In this document: positions 37,414 to 45,434 of the stretch, one piece after another
Layout of the letters: the number at the start of each line of letters is the position of its first letter
Position numbering within the stretch: the stretch's first letter is position 1
The notes under the pieces: model-generated
Databases searched by the model: none
Told to the model about the DNA's origin: nothing
What the model saw: the letters and a program-made list of their open reading frames with translations, nothing else
Made by a program: the position numbers and the translations under genes
Assembly (NCBI GenBank): GCA_902771935.1
Contig: CACXYM010000007.1
Span: 1-64,000, forward strand
Origin: an uncultured Bacteroidales bacterium
Lineage (GTDB): Bacteria; Bacteroidota; Bacteroidia; Bacteroidales; Paludibacteraceae
Reading direction: 5' to 3'
DNA length: 64,000 nt

Positions 37414-38691
37414 TTATTTATGTTTTTGACGTTCGTTGGCTTCTTTTGCCTGTTTTTCTAATTTAGCTATTTCTTTCTTGAGGCAGTTAGGAATCTTCTC
37501 GCCGTCCCGTTCAACGCACTCGTGGCACTTCATCTCTTTGGAATACATACGACCTACGCAGTAGTTCGAACGTCCACAACCTGCGTGATAATGCGGATTT
37601 TCCTTGACGTGGTTGACAAAGTCCGGATCCTTAATGAGCACGTGAGCCAGCTGGAAGAGTTCAAATCCCTCGTCCATAATCGTTTGGCAGTTATCGCCGG
37701 ATTGCACACCTCCGACATAAATGAGCGGCACGTCCTTAATGGCTTCCTGGAAGCGTTTAGCCTGCTCCATAAAATAGAGTTCTTTAAACGGCTTCGTAGG
37801 CGTCATGATAGCGCCTACAAACGGAATATGCAACGCAGCCTTGAGCCACCACATCTTACAGGGCATATAGTGCGCAAGAGTGTTAATCGGCATCGCGGCA
37901 CGCAAGATCGTCATCGGAGAACGACTAACAGTACCACCGGAAAGAACAATTCCATGCACTTTGTGCTTGGCAATCTCTTTCGCCACTTTGATACCTTCTT
38001 CGATATCTGAGCCGTGCCAACAATCGTCCCACATGTTCGTCTTAACGACTACTGCCATATCTTTCCCTGCGTGAGCCATCACTTCGTCCAAAACCTCATT
38101 GAGGAAACGCACGCGATTCTCAAATGAGCCACCATATTCGTCATGACGATGGTTCGTACGCGGACTAATGAACTGCGAGATTAGATAAGCATGGCCAGCA
38201 TGAATCTCCACGCAGTCGAATCCTGCTTCACGGCAGAAATCAACAGCTTCGCCGAACTTCTTAACCAAGTTCTTAATCTCTGCCACCTTGAGACGGCGGT
38301 GGATAGTCGGCGAATAAAGATTAAAACCGTTGGAAGCGGAAACAGGCAAGCAATGACACGTACTGATATGCGTCATATTGCCGCAGTGGCCAAGCTGGAT
38401 ACTGGCTTTAGCGCCTTCAGCATGCACAGCATCGGTGAGTTTCTTCAAACCGGGCAATGCCTCAGGACGGATATAGAGTTGTCCGTCAAAAGAAACGCCA
38501 CTCAAATCTACTGCGCAATAAGCGACTGTGGTCATACCTACTCCACCATGAGCAACGGAGACATGATAATCATGCAACATCTGTGACGGAGTATTGGCGG
38601 TACACATATTCTCAAAAGCTGCGGAACGAATAAATCTGTTCCGCAGTGTTATAGGACCCAATTGATACGGGGTAAATAATTTATTAGTCAT
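37414..38691 (-). CDS. Old Yellow Enzyme-type NADH:flavin oxidoreductase (5-beta-reductase-like)
   Basis: 425 residues, a TIM-barrel flavoprotein without the C-terminal FAD/NADH domains of BaiCD or dienoyl-CoA reductase. Seen are L-R-N-R-F-I-R-S-A-A near the start, the substrate/FMN segment E-I-H-A-G-H-A-Y-L-I-S-Q-F, SPRTNHRHDEYGGS, and a C-terminal Cys-rich patch (A-G-C-G-R-S-N-Y-C-V-G-R and C-H-E-C). It would reduce an activated C=C bond. Relatives include the gut 3-oxo-delta4-steroid 5-beta reductases, and the neighbours here (a 5-alpha-reductase-like protein and an SDR) match that setting. The steroid substrate is inference. Confidence 0.82.
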   Translation of the reverse strand: MTNKLFTPYQLGPITLRNRFIRSAAFENMCTANTPSQMLHDYHVSVAHGGVGMTTVAYCAVDLSGVSFDGQLYIRPEALPGLKKLTDAVHAEGAKASIQLGHCGNMTHISTCHCLPVSASNGFNLYSPTIHRRLKVAEIKNLVKKFGEAVDFCREAGFDCVEIHAGHAYLISQFISPRTNHRHDEYGGSFENRVRFLNEVLDEVMAHAGKDMAVVVKTNMWDDCWHGSDIEEGIKVAKEIAKHKVHGIVLSGGTVSRSPMTILRAAMPINTLAHYMPCKMWWLKAALHIPFVGAIMTPTKPFKELYFMEQAKRFQEAIKDVPLIYVGGVQSGDNCQTIMDEGFELFQLAHVLIKDPDFVNHVKENPHYHAGCGRSNYCVGRMYSKEMKCHECVERDGEKIPNCLKKEIAKLEKQAKEANERQKHK

Positions 38692-38711
38692 CTGTAATTG
38701 TAATTTGTCAA

Positions 38712-39512
38712 TTAGTAAATGAAAGGTATAATACGTTTGAGCTTCTTGCGGTCAAACTCGTCCGGAAACTCCTGCTCATACTTGTGATAGATGGAGTTAG
38801 CACGCGGAACAAGGTTGCAGCACGAGAACCACCAGAACAGCAGTCCAGCGAACGACCATGTCAAGATAGCAAAGCCAAACCACTCGGTAATTTCACCTAA
38901 ATAATTGGCACTGGTAACGTATTTATACAAACCTTTCTTAGGTAGATAATGGTTCGTATCACCCGGCTTGCGCAGATGCCTTATCACATGGTCGGAATGC
39001 ATGTTGACTATCCAACCGACAATGAATATGAGCGTACCAATGATGAAACGAGGATCGTACAACCAAGAAGTAGAATACATCTCAGGGAAGTATTTAGGCG
39101 CCAAATGGAACAACCAGAAGCCCTGGATATAACCGTTCATCAAGTTCCAGATGACAGAAAATAGCATAATAATTATCGGCATCTGCCCTTTTCCCTTCAG
39201 CAAGAACGGGAAAATAAAGGAACGCTGGAAATAGTGGAACTCAAAAATGAACAGGAAGACCCAATACGGCGCATGTCTTGTAATTGTATACGGGGAAATA
39301 ATCCACAGATATAGTACAATTAGAAAGACAGGCATTTCCATTAAAAACCAGCCTATCTTATTATTGATGGACGGTCCCCATTTTTCCGAACGCATTTTAC
39401 CATAGCCGGCATCCACATAGTACAGGGTCACAAAAACCACCAATCCTACGAGGGCTACTATAAACAAGAAATTATAAAATGAGCTTAAATCTGAGTAAAT
39501 AAATTGTTCCAT
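38712..39512 (-). CDS. Steroid 5-alpha-reductase-like membrane protein
   Basis: 266 residues with about six to seven membrane helices. The C-terminal third has the 3-oxo-5-alpha-steroid 4-dehydrogenase pattern: L-P-K-K-G-L-Y-K-Y-V-T-S-A-N-Y-L-G-E, W-F-G-F-A-I, N-L-V-P-R-A, then Y-H-K-Y-E-Q-E-F-P and I-P-F-I-Y at the end. Eukaryotic SRD5A proteins reduce the delta4 bond of 3-oxosteroids with NADPH; bacterial members doing this on bile-acid intermediates are known in gut Bacteroidales. The ATG at 39548 lies upstream of the predicted transcription start (promoter 39538-39569), so 39512 is the start. First gene of a four-gene operon. A fatty-acid or isoprenyl substrate is the alternative. Confidence 0.85.
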   Translation of the reverse strand: MEQFIYSDLSSFYNFLFIVALVGLVVFVTLYYVDAGYGKMRSEKWGPSINNKIGWFLMEMPVFLIVLYLWIISPYTITRHAPYWVFLFIFEFHYFQRSFIFPFLLKGKGQMPIIIMLFSVIWNLMNGYIQGFWLFHLAPKYFPEMYSTSWLYDPRFIIGTLIFIVGWIVNMHSDHVIRHLRKPGDTNHYLPKKGLYKYVTSANYLGEITEWFGFAILTWSFAGLLFWWFSCCNLVPRANSIYHKYEQEFPDEFDRKKLKRIIPFIY

Positions 39513-39537
39513 AAGCGGTTTCCAAATAATTAGCTCG

Positions 39538-39569
39538 CAAAAGTACAAAATATTTACGACATGACCAAA
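39538..39569 (-). promoter_or_regulatory. Promoter of the steroid-reductase-like operon
   Basis: Minus-strand TTTG (39566-39569), 20-nt spacer, TACTTTTG (39538-39545). The predicted start near 39532 leaves about 20 nt before the ATG at 39512 and rules out the earlier ATG. Confidence 0.85.
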
Positions 39570-39585
39570 GAAATCTTAAAAAAAG

Positions 39586-40506
39586 TCACTTTTTTCTATA
39601 TTTTTGGCAAATAAATAGTCCAAAAACAATAATTGCAATACCTATCCACTTCCAAATTGGCAATTGTTCTCCGAACAAAATCAGCATAATAAGTGCCGTG
39701 AAAACGGGACGGATATTGTTGAAGATATTCGCTTTTGTAACTCCCAAATATCGAACGCTATAGCAAAACAGAATAAAAGCAGCCACGCTGGACAGAACCG
39801 CAAGATACGTTACACCTCCGACTGCAGCCGGAGTTAGAGTAGTAATCCACTTTGCATTCGGATAAACAAGTGCCTTCCCGGCGGCTAAGATGTAGAAGAG
39901 AATCAATCCCGTCATTTGCACCCAGAAAACAATTGTAAGCGTACTGTATTTAGCAGGAATCTTCTTCAGAATAATCGAGTACCCCACTGCCATGCAAACC
40001 GTTACAATAGCAAGCGGCACACCCCAAATATTACCAATGGCAAAGCTTTTACTTCCCGCAAGCACTAATAGCACCATACCGCAAGTGGAGATAATAATAC
40101 CCGCAATATTCCAGCCTGTAACCCGTTCGCGCAAGAATATCCATGCAAAAATTGGTGCTATCAGCGGATTGGTACTCAAGAATGCTTCGGCGATAGTAGG
40201 CGTTGCAAAAGCATCGTAACTATACGTCTCCAAAATAAAATAGAGAAACGGCTGGAAAATACCACCTAATACAAAGAGCCACAAATCCTTTTTATCCACC
40301 TTCTGCAACCGAAGAATAGAATCCTCACGCGCTACCCTATTGGCGATAAGTCCGATGCAGCACATCAGCAGCACACCTATCGTGAAACGCGTCATCACAA
40401 GCATCAACGGAGCAAAGGACTCTAATGCCGCTTTAACGGCTATTCCCGACCCTGCCCAAATAAGCATGGCGATAATAACGGCTATATATGGTGACGCTTT
40501 TTTCAT
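39586..40506 (-). CDS. EamA/DMT-family transporter
   Basis: 306 residues, ten predicted membrane helices in two EamA repeats (about 5-145 and 155-300), ending with a positively charged tail C-Q-K-Y-R-K-K. Family members export or import amino acids, nucleosides or other small metabolites; the substrate cannot be read from sequence. Its promoter is at 40517-40548, so the message has a leader of only about 5 nt. Its 3' end stops just before the steroid-operon promoter. Confidence 0.85.
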   Translation of the reverse strand: MKKASPYIAVIIAMLIWAGSGIAVKAALESFAPLMLVMTRFTIGVLLMCCIGLIANRVAREDSILRLQKVDKKDLWLFVLGGIFQPFLYFILETYSYDAFATPTIAEAFLSTNPLIAPIFAWIFLRERVTGWNIAGIIISTCGMVLLVLAGSKSFAIGNIWGVPLAIVTVCMAVGYSIILKKIPAKYSTLTIVFWVQMTGLILFYILAAGKALVYPNAKWITTLTPAAVGGVTYLAVLSSVAAFILFCYSVRYLGVTKANIFNNIRPVFTALIMLILFGEQLPIWKWIGIAIIVFGLFICQKYRKK

Positions 40507-40516
40507 AAAAAACGCG

Positions 40517-40548
40517 CAAAGGTACTACAAAAATTACACATAGGCAAA
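40517..40548 (-). promoter_or_regulatory. Promoter of the EamA gene
   Basis: Minus-strand TTTG (40545-40548), 20-nt spacer, TACCTTTG (40517-40524). The ATG at 40506 follows almost at once, giving a nearly leaderless message. Confidence 0.85.
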
Positions 40549-40594
40549 TTTTGGGATGTTTTTTCGCCATATAAAATAAAAATACCCATTTTTT

Positions 40595-40626
40595 TTTGCA
40601 CATTCCAAAAAAATGTTGTACCTTTG
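40595..40626 (+). promoter_or_regulatory. Promoter of the structured leader/polysaccharide operon
   Basis: TTTG (40595-40598), 20-nt spacer, TACCTTTG (40619-40626). The expected start at about 40632 coincides with the first base of the closing stem of the leader RNA. Confidence 0.88.
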
Positions 40627-40631
40627 CAGCG

Positions 40632-40926
40632 CAAACTCACGCTGGGATGTATGCGTACATTCTATGAGTGGGATTGCATACATATATAAAGGCGTTTACT
40701 AAACGCTTGTTTTTGATCAATTGAAACGTAGGAAACTTCAATTATTGTAACTCGAAAACAAGGCAGTGGTAGATGCCCATTGGGTGTTTATACACCCATA
40801 CGTACCGAGAGTGCGTATGGGGTTTGGTATATACACAGCGTGGGTTTCTGCATTGCTTATTCGGTTACAAAGGTTCTTCCTACGACCTCAATTGACGGAT
40901 AAGCAATTGAAAGGAATCCGCGTTTT
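40632..40926 (+). ncRNA. Candidate structured leader RNA upstream of gtrA
   Basis: No gene fits these approximately 295 nt, yet many complementary segments do. P1: 40633-40644 with 40836-40847 (12 bp, one wobble) closes a 215-nt domain whose 5' end is the predicted transcription start. Inside are P2 40647-40654/40676-40683 (8 bp), P3 40690-40697/40701-40708 followed by TGTTTTT (terminator-like), P4 40719-40725/40737-40743 and P6 40795-40805/40811-40821 (11 bp). A second domain, P7 40852-40863/40896-40907 (12 bp), precedes the gene. The P4 loop (40727-40734) is fully complementary over 8 nt to the P7 loop (40877-40884), a possible kissing contact. Competing pairings (40781-40787 with 40792-40798; 40888-40894 with 40904-40910; 40896-40900 with 40916-40920 before a T6 run) suggest a switch. 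It does not match tmRNA, RNase P, SRP RNA or a cobalamin/TPP riboswitch. A 6S-like RNA is an alternative. Confidence 0.6.
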
Positions 40927-40929
40927 TTG

Positions 40930-41337
40930 ATGGTTAAAGAACTTTATTTTCGATTTCGCAATCTCATTCTCTATGGGATAATCGGTGGCTTCTGCGCTGC
41001 TTTGGACTTCGGCGTTTATACTGTGCTGTGTTATTTTGAGATGTTGCCTTACCTCTTGGCGAATATCATCAGTATTCATGTGGGCATCATTACTTCTTTT
41101 GTGCTCAACCGTTCCATTAATTTCAGAGTCAAAGACAAGGCGATACAACGTTTCTTTTCTTTCTATGCCGTGGGCTTAACCGGCTTAGGTATCAGCGAGT
41201 TGATGCTCTATTTGATGGTCACGCTCGGAGGAATGAATGAGTTAATCTGCAAACTTATTTCTATCGTTGTTGTAGCTCTGATACAATTTATCCTGAATAA
41301 ATATATCACCTTCAAAAAATATATACCGAATGGATAA
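40930..41337 (+). CDS. GtrA-family membrane protein
   Basis: 135 residues with four membrane helices and the GtrA pattern (GIIGGFCAALDFGVYTVLCYF, IISIHVGIITSFVLNRSINF, FILNKYITFK). GtrA-like proteins are thought to flip or pass polyprenyl-phosphate-linked sugars across the inner membrane. The ATG at 40930 directly follows a T6 run at the end of the structured leader; a TTG one codon earlier is also in frame. The 3' end overlaps the GT2 gene by 8 nt. Confidence 0.9.
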   Translation: MVKELYFRFRNLILYGIIGGFCAALDFGVYTVLCYFEMLPYLLANIISIHVGIITSFVLNRSINFRVKDKAIQRFFSFYAVGLTGLGISELMLYLMVTLGGMNELICKLISIVVVALIQFILNKYITFKKYIPNG

Positions 41338-42094
41338 AATCTATTTCGTGCTTCCTGCCTACAACGAGGAGGCGAACATCGAAGAAGTAATCGCCCAGTG
41401 GCATCCAGTCTGTGAACAGATAAACGCCGAAGGCAACGAGGCGCATCTGATCATCGCTAACGATGGCAGCAAGGACAATACGTTCGCTATCATGCAGAGC
41501 CTGCAATCCAAGTACCCGCTTCTTGAGCCTCTTGACAAAGAAAACTCAGGACATGGGGCAACCGTCTTATATTTATACCGCTATGCGATAGAAGACAGCA
41601 AAAAGTCGGGGCTTTCGACTTACGACTTTGAGCGAAGCGGTCTTTCTACTACATTTATCTTCCAGACCGATAGCGATGGACAGACTTTGCCGGAGGAGTT
41701 TTGGCAGATGTGGGAGAACCGCTATAATTACGATTTCCAAATAGGTACGCGCGGCGGCAGACAGGATGGCGCAAGCCGCGTGTTTGTCGCCAAGACCCTT
41801 CGTCTGGTCGTATGGCTCATGTTCCATGTATGGGTGAAAGATGCCAACACACCTTTCCGTTTAATGAATGTGGAGAAGCTAAAGCCCATTCTCGATGTCA
41901 TTCCCCAAGACTACAACTTGGCAAATGTGGCAGTAAGTGCAATTGCTGTCCGCTGGCATTATAACATTGGCTGGTATCCGATTACTTTCCGTCCCCGCCA
42001 AGGCGGCGTCAACTCCATCAACATGAAACGCATCTTCAAAATAGGCTTCAAAGCCCTAATCGATTTTAGAACTATCAATAGAAATTTGAGATGA
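41330..42094 (+). CDS. Family 2 glycosyltransferase (polyprenyl-phosphate sugar synthase-like)
   Basis: 254 residues with a GT-A fold. P-A-Y-N-E-E-A-N-I near the N-terminus, N-D-G-S-K-D-N-T, Q-T-D-S-D-G-Q (metal-binding Asp residues) and S-R-V-F-V-A are as in dolichyl/undecaprenyl-phosphate sugar transferases. No C-terminal membrane helices; GtrA next door supplies the membrane partner. Odd: between the A-I-E-D and F-I-F-Q-T-D segments, about 18 extra residues contain S-G-L-S-T twice, ten codons apart, where relatives have a short A-D-Y-like link. The 3' end overlaps the next gene by ATGA. Confidence 0.87.
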   Translation: MDKIYFVLPAYNEEANIEEVIAQWHPVCEQINAEGNEAHLIIANDGSKDNTFAIMQSLQSKYPLLEPLDKENSGHGATVLYLYRYAIEDSKKSGLSTYDFERSGLSTTFIFQTDSDGQTLPEEFWQMWENRYNYDFQIGTRGGRQDGASRVFVAKTLRLVVWLMFHVWVKDANTPFRLMNVEKLKPILDVIPQDYNLANVAVSAIAVRWHYNIGWYPITFRPRQGGVNSINMKRIFKIGFKALIDFRTINRNLR

Positions 42095-43581
42095 CTTATT
42101 CTGCAATCCGCATATTTGATAACAACATCTTTAGAATAATACTATTGTCAGTATTATCCTTCTGTTATCTGTTATTTTTCTCAGTCACGCTATCCCCGCT
42201 ACTACATTGTGATGAGCTTGGAATGGACAGCAGCATGTTTGAATTGATGGGATTAGCTATATTAAAGGGGTATGTTCCCTACGTGGATTTATTTGATCAT
42301 AAAGGTCCACTTTTATATTTCATAGAGGCATTGGGGCAGTGGCTAATTCCGGGAAAAACGGGGCTGTTTCTTTTGCAAGTTGTGTCTTTGTCTGTAATAG
42401 TGAATTTGTGGTATAGTAGTGCCAGAATGTTTACCGGCTATATTAGAAGTTACTTTTGCATTATTTTGATGTTCTTCACATACCATATTATATCAACAGA
42501 GGGAAATCTCTCGGAAGACTGGGCCATATTATTTATTACGATAGCTCTTTATGTTTGCTGCAAACTAATACAGGATAGAGGTAATGATTTATGGATGAAT
42601 TCTGCAATATTGGGAGTTTGTTTTGCCTCGGTATTCCTTATTCGTCCAAATGATGCGGTGGCTTTTGTGGGAGGTCCTGTCTTCGGAATACTCCTTCTTT
42701 TGACAATAGAAAAAGAACAATTAAGGGCATTAAAATGTATCGGATATGCCATTATTGGCGCATTATGCGTGATTACGCCATGTGTTTGCTACTTTGCTTA
42801 CCATCATGCTCTTCCTGAATTCTGGTATGGTCTTGTCGGCTACAATATGAACTATACAAGAGGAGTCGTAAATATGGTAATCAACTGTGCATCCGTCAAT
42901 AAATATGTTTACCTTCCTATCCTTATTACCACTATTGTTATATTGTTTAATAGCAGTCATAAAAAATACTTGCTTTTAATAGTCCCCACTGCTGTTTTGG
43001 CGTATTTGTTTTTAGGTGAGCGCACATACAATCACTATTTCATTGCTTGGCTACCATGTGTGTTTTTATTCTTTTGGATAGGCGTGCTTGCGGTCTCACA
43101 AAGTAGTAGTATAAGGATATTATCACTGCTTTTGTTCTTATTAATGCCTTTCTTCAACAATCGTAATATTTTGGAAATACCTTATAACGATATAAAATTT
43201 ATATCCAAGACGTTAGTCTCTGAGCCAATAGACGAATATGCTTCTACGGAAGAATTGTTTCGCTCCGTTTCTGCGCAAGACAGAGATAGTATTTGGTGTT
43301 ATAATTTAGGATGGGCTAAAGGAGAAAATAGTTTTCCTATATTATGGACAAATCAAATTGTTCCATGCAATAGGGTTCCTCTAGCATTTATGGCTAAAAT
43401 TGATGGTTCTCTGTACCCGGACATGGATATTACTACCGCTAAACCATTGTATATTCTTTATGCGGTGCGAGAGGATCCAGATGTTTCGTATTATAATCGT
43501 GATAGTTTATTTATCTGTGAAAATTACTACGTGCAAAGTCGCATAGAAAAACCAGAAGTACTTTTATATAAACGGAAATGA
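42091..43581 (+). CDS. Membrane GT-C-type glycosyltransferase-like protein
   Basis: 496 residues with about eleven membrane helices. The first periplasmic loop carries H-C-D-E-L-G-M-D and Y-V-P-Y-V-D-L-F-D-H-K-G-P, the acidic motif and HKGP stretch typical of ArnT/PMT-like GT-C enzymes that use polyprenyl-phosphate sugars. A soluble tail of about 120 residues follows the last helix. The gene is visibly richer in A+T than its neighbours, which suggests transfer of this polysaccharide locus. Donor and acceptor are unknown; the preceding GT2 and GtrA could provide the lipid-linked sugar. Confidence 0.75.
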   Translation: MTYSAIRIFDNNIFRIILLSVLSFCYLLFFSVTLSPLLHCDELGMDSSMFELMGLAILKGYVPYVDLFDHKGPLLYFIEALGQWLIPGKTGLFLLQVVSLSVIVNLWYSSARMFTGYIRSYFCIILMFFTYHIISTEGNLSEDWAILFITIALYVCCKLIQDRGNDLWMNSAILGVCFASVFLIRPNDAVAFVGGPVFGILLLLTIEKEQLRALKCIGYAIIGALCVITPCVCYFAYHHALPEFWYGLVGYNMNYTRGVVNMVINCASVNKYVYLPILITTIVILFNSSHKKYLLLIVPTAVLAYLFLGERTYNHYFIAWLPCVFLFFWIGVLAVSQSSSIRILSLLLFLLMPFFNNRNILEIPYNDIKFISKTLVSEPIDEYASTEELFRSVSAQDRDSIWCYNLGWAKGENSFPILWTNQIVPCNRVPLAFMAKIDGSLYPDMDITTAKPLYILYAVREDPDVSYYNRDSLFICENYYVQSRIEKPEVLLYKRK

Positions 43582-44468
43582 CCCATTACGACTACCTTAT
43601 AGTTGGTTCCGGTCTGTTCGGAGCAACTTTTGCATACCGCGCAAAGCAGGCTGGCAAATCCTGTCTCGTCATTGACAAACGCCCGCATTTAGGCGGAAAT
43701 GTGTATTGTGAGCAAATGGAAAGTATCAACGTCCATAAATACGGCGCACACATCTTCCATACTTCCAATAAAAAGGTGTGGGATTTCGTGAACTTCTTTG
43801 TGCCGTTCAATCGTTACACAAACTGCCCCGTGGCAAATTTTCATGGGGAGTTATACAATCTTCCTTTTAATATGAATACCTTCTCGCAGTTGTGGGGTGT
43901 ACGCACTCCCGATGAGGCAAAAGCGAAGATTGATGAGCAGCGCGCGGAAGCATTGGCTGCACTTAATGGGCGAGAACCGCAGAACTTGGAAGAACAAGCG
44001 TTATGCTTAGTCGGCAAAGATATTTTCTATAAACTCATCAAAGAGTACACCGAAAAACAATGGGGACGTGACTGCAAGGAATTGCCAGCATTTATCATCA
44101 AACGATTGCCGGTTCGGTTCGTGTTTGACAATAACTATTTCAACGATCCTTATCAAGGGATTCCTATTGGCGGGTACAATAAGTTAATCGATGCGCTGTT
44201 AGAAGGCGTGGAGGTTAAAACGAAGTGCGATTTCTTTAAGGAATACCAAGATTCATGGCGTGAGATAGCAGATCAATTGGTCTATACTGGTCCGATTGAC
44301 GAGTATTTTGGTTTCAAACTTGGTCGCTTGGATTGGCGTACGGTCACATTCAAAACGCGTATAGAAAACACCCCGAACTATCAAGGCAACGCAGTTATCA
44401 ACTACACCTCGCACGAAGTGCCATATACACGCATAATCGAGCACAAACATTTTGAGACCTTCGGATAA
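43578..44468 (+). CDS. glf: UDP-galactopyranose mutase, N-terminal 296 codons (ends at in-frame stop)
   Basis: FAD-binding G-S-G-L-F-G-A-T-F-A at residues 9-18, G-G-N-V-Y, the H-I-F-H-T motif, E-K-Q-W-G and the R-I-I-E-H-K-H-F segment are all present. The frame stops at TAA (44466-44468) right after H-F-E-T-F-G and then continues in the same frame with the rest of the enzyme. The enzyme makes UDP-galactofuranose for surface glycans. The codon is most simply a CAA, GAA or AAA changed to TAA. The missing C-terminal 77 residues contain active-site parts, so this fragment alone should be inactive. Its ATG overlaps the upstream stop (ATGA). Confidence 0.88.
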   Translation: MTHYDYLIVGSGLFGATFAYRAKQAGKSCLVIDKRPHLGGNVYCEQMESINVHKYGAHIFHTSNKKVWDFVNFFVPFNRYTNCPVANFHGELYNLPFNMNTFSQLWGVRTPDEAKAKIDEQRAEALAALNGREPQNLEEQALCLVGKDIFYKLIKEYTEKQWGRDCKELPAFIIKRLPVRFVFDNNYFNDPYQGIPIGGYNKLIDALLEGVEVKTKCDFFKEYQDSWREIADQLVYTGPIDEYFGFKLGRLDWRTVTFKTRIENTPNYQGNAVINYTSHEVPYTRIIEHKHFETFG

Positions 44469-44471
44469 GCC

Positions 44472-44702
44472 GTGTACGAAAACCCTAAAACGGTTATCAG
44501 CGAAGAATATTCCGAGGAATACAGATCGGGTATGGAACCGTTCTATCCCGTGAATGATGAACGCAACAACGCCTTGGCGGAGCAATACCGTCAATTGGCA
44601 TCTCAGGAGAAGAATGTCATTTTCGGTGGTCGCCTCGCCGAGTACAAATACTACGACATGGCTCCGATAATAGAAAAGGTACTTAGTTTGAATTTCTCGT
44701 AG
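44472..44702 (+). pseudogene. glf: UDP-galactopyranose mutase, C-terminal remainder after the stop
   Basis: Same frame as the upstream part. Codons after the TAA encode Y-E-N-P-K-T-V-I-S-E-E-Y, P-F-Y-P-V-N-D-E-R-N and I-F-G-G-R-L-A-E-Y-K-Y-Y-D-M, the conserved end of Glf. Together the two parts give about 374 codons, the normal length. All of this remains well conserved, so the stop is recent, a sequencing error, or read through. Confidence 0.85.
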
Positions 44703-45115
44703 CAAAAATTTGTCTTATCCTGAAAATCCCAGAAATCCCAGAAATCCCACCTCGAAACTAAAGTCTCGAGCAGGGGACGAAGAGAAAGGAAGGAGAGAGC
44801 GGCGAATCATATTCGCCTGAATAAGAAGAAAGAAGGGTGCCCTGATTTGATTCGGACGTAATGGACGAAGAGGGCGAGCGATGGTTTAATCCTTAGAATG
44901 AAGTCAAGACAGCGATTAAGTCATAGTTAAGTCATAGTGGAGTCAGGTACGAGAACCTGTCAGAAACCTATCTGAAACCTATCAGAAACCTATCAGGAAC
45001 CTATGCCGGCGGGAAGGCAACTGCATGCGGTGTGAAATTCAATGAATAATGATTAATGAATAATGAATATCTTGCCTACGGCGTGTAAATAAACGTTGCA
45101 GAGCAACAGTAAACT
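44703..45115. other. Gene-free region with several tandem repeat tracts
   Basis: No plausible gene. It holds a 9-bp repeat (44722-44748, AGAAATCCC x3), an 11-bp repeat (44900-44949, TAAGTCATAGT type) and a second 11-bp repeat (44961-45004, CAGAAACCTAT type). It also has an AATGATTAATGAATAATGAAT stretch near 45045 similar to one before the subunit E gene, and a small GTTGC-AGA-GCAAC hairpin at about 45094. Confidence 0.65.
44900..45004. repeat. Two unrelated 11-bp tandem repeat tracts
   Basis: TAAGTCATAGT occurs perfectly at 44917-44927 and 44928-44938, with a decayed copy after and another before. CAGAAACCTAT-like units fill 44961-44971, 44972-44982, 44983-44993 and 44994-45004 with one or two differences each. 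Confidence 0.85.
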
Positions 45116-45151
45116 AAAAAGTGCAGTTTTTACCACAAACTGCACTTTTTT
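45116..45151 (+). terminator. Strong intrinsic terminator
   Basis: Perfect 14-bp stem (45116-45129 with 45137-45150), 7-nt loop, flanked by A-run and T-run. It closes the polysaccharide operon upstream of glyA and would work in both directions. Confidence 0.92.
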
Positions 45152-45375
45152 CTTGCGTATATGCAAAAAATGCAGTATCTTCGACCTACTCCCCTAAAGG
45201 GACCCTTCGAAAGGTGGTTCGCACCCTGCGGGATATACACAAACTCTATTTTTTAGCCGGCACTATGTGCCTACACTTTTATCCTCAAATATTCCGTTGT
45301 TATGCAAGTATAAACGTTCTATTTGCGTATAAAAGTAATCATATTCTATTATTAAGGCTAAAAAATATAAATAAA
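45152..45375. other. Gene-free stretch before the glyA promoter
   Basis: About 220 nt without a supported gene. Small inverted words are present (CCCCTAAAGGG near 45190 and TTCGAAAGGTGGTTCG near 45207), but no recognisable RNA or regulatory motif. Confidence 0.5.
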
Positions 45376-45407
45376 TTTGTGTATATGCAATTTTTGTTGT
45401 ATATTTG
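45376..45407 (+). promoter_or_regulatory. Promoter of glyA
   Basis: TTTG (45376-45379), 20-nt spacer, TATATTTG (45400-45407); the glyA ATG follows at 45435. Confidence 0.87.
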
Positions 45408-45434
45408 CAGCAAATTTAAAAATAGACTAATATT

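Noticed and set aside
40632..40926. tmRNA, RNase P RNA, SRP RNA or cobalamin riboswitch
   Set aside because: None of their conserved words or a tRNA-like end with CCA is present.
44466..44468. Stop-codon reassignment (TAA as sense codon)
   Set aside because: TAA ends many intact genes in the window, so a point change or error in glf is more likely.
45200..45400. Short plus-strand open frame before glyA (45121-45504)
   Set aside because: Overlaps a terminator, the glyA promoter and the glyA start; no protein features.
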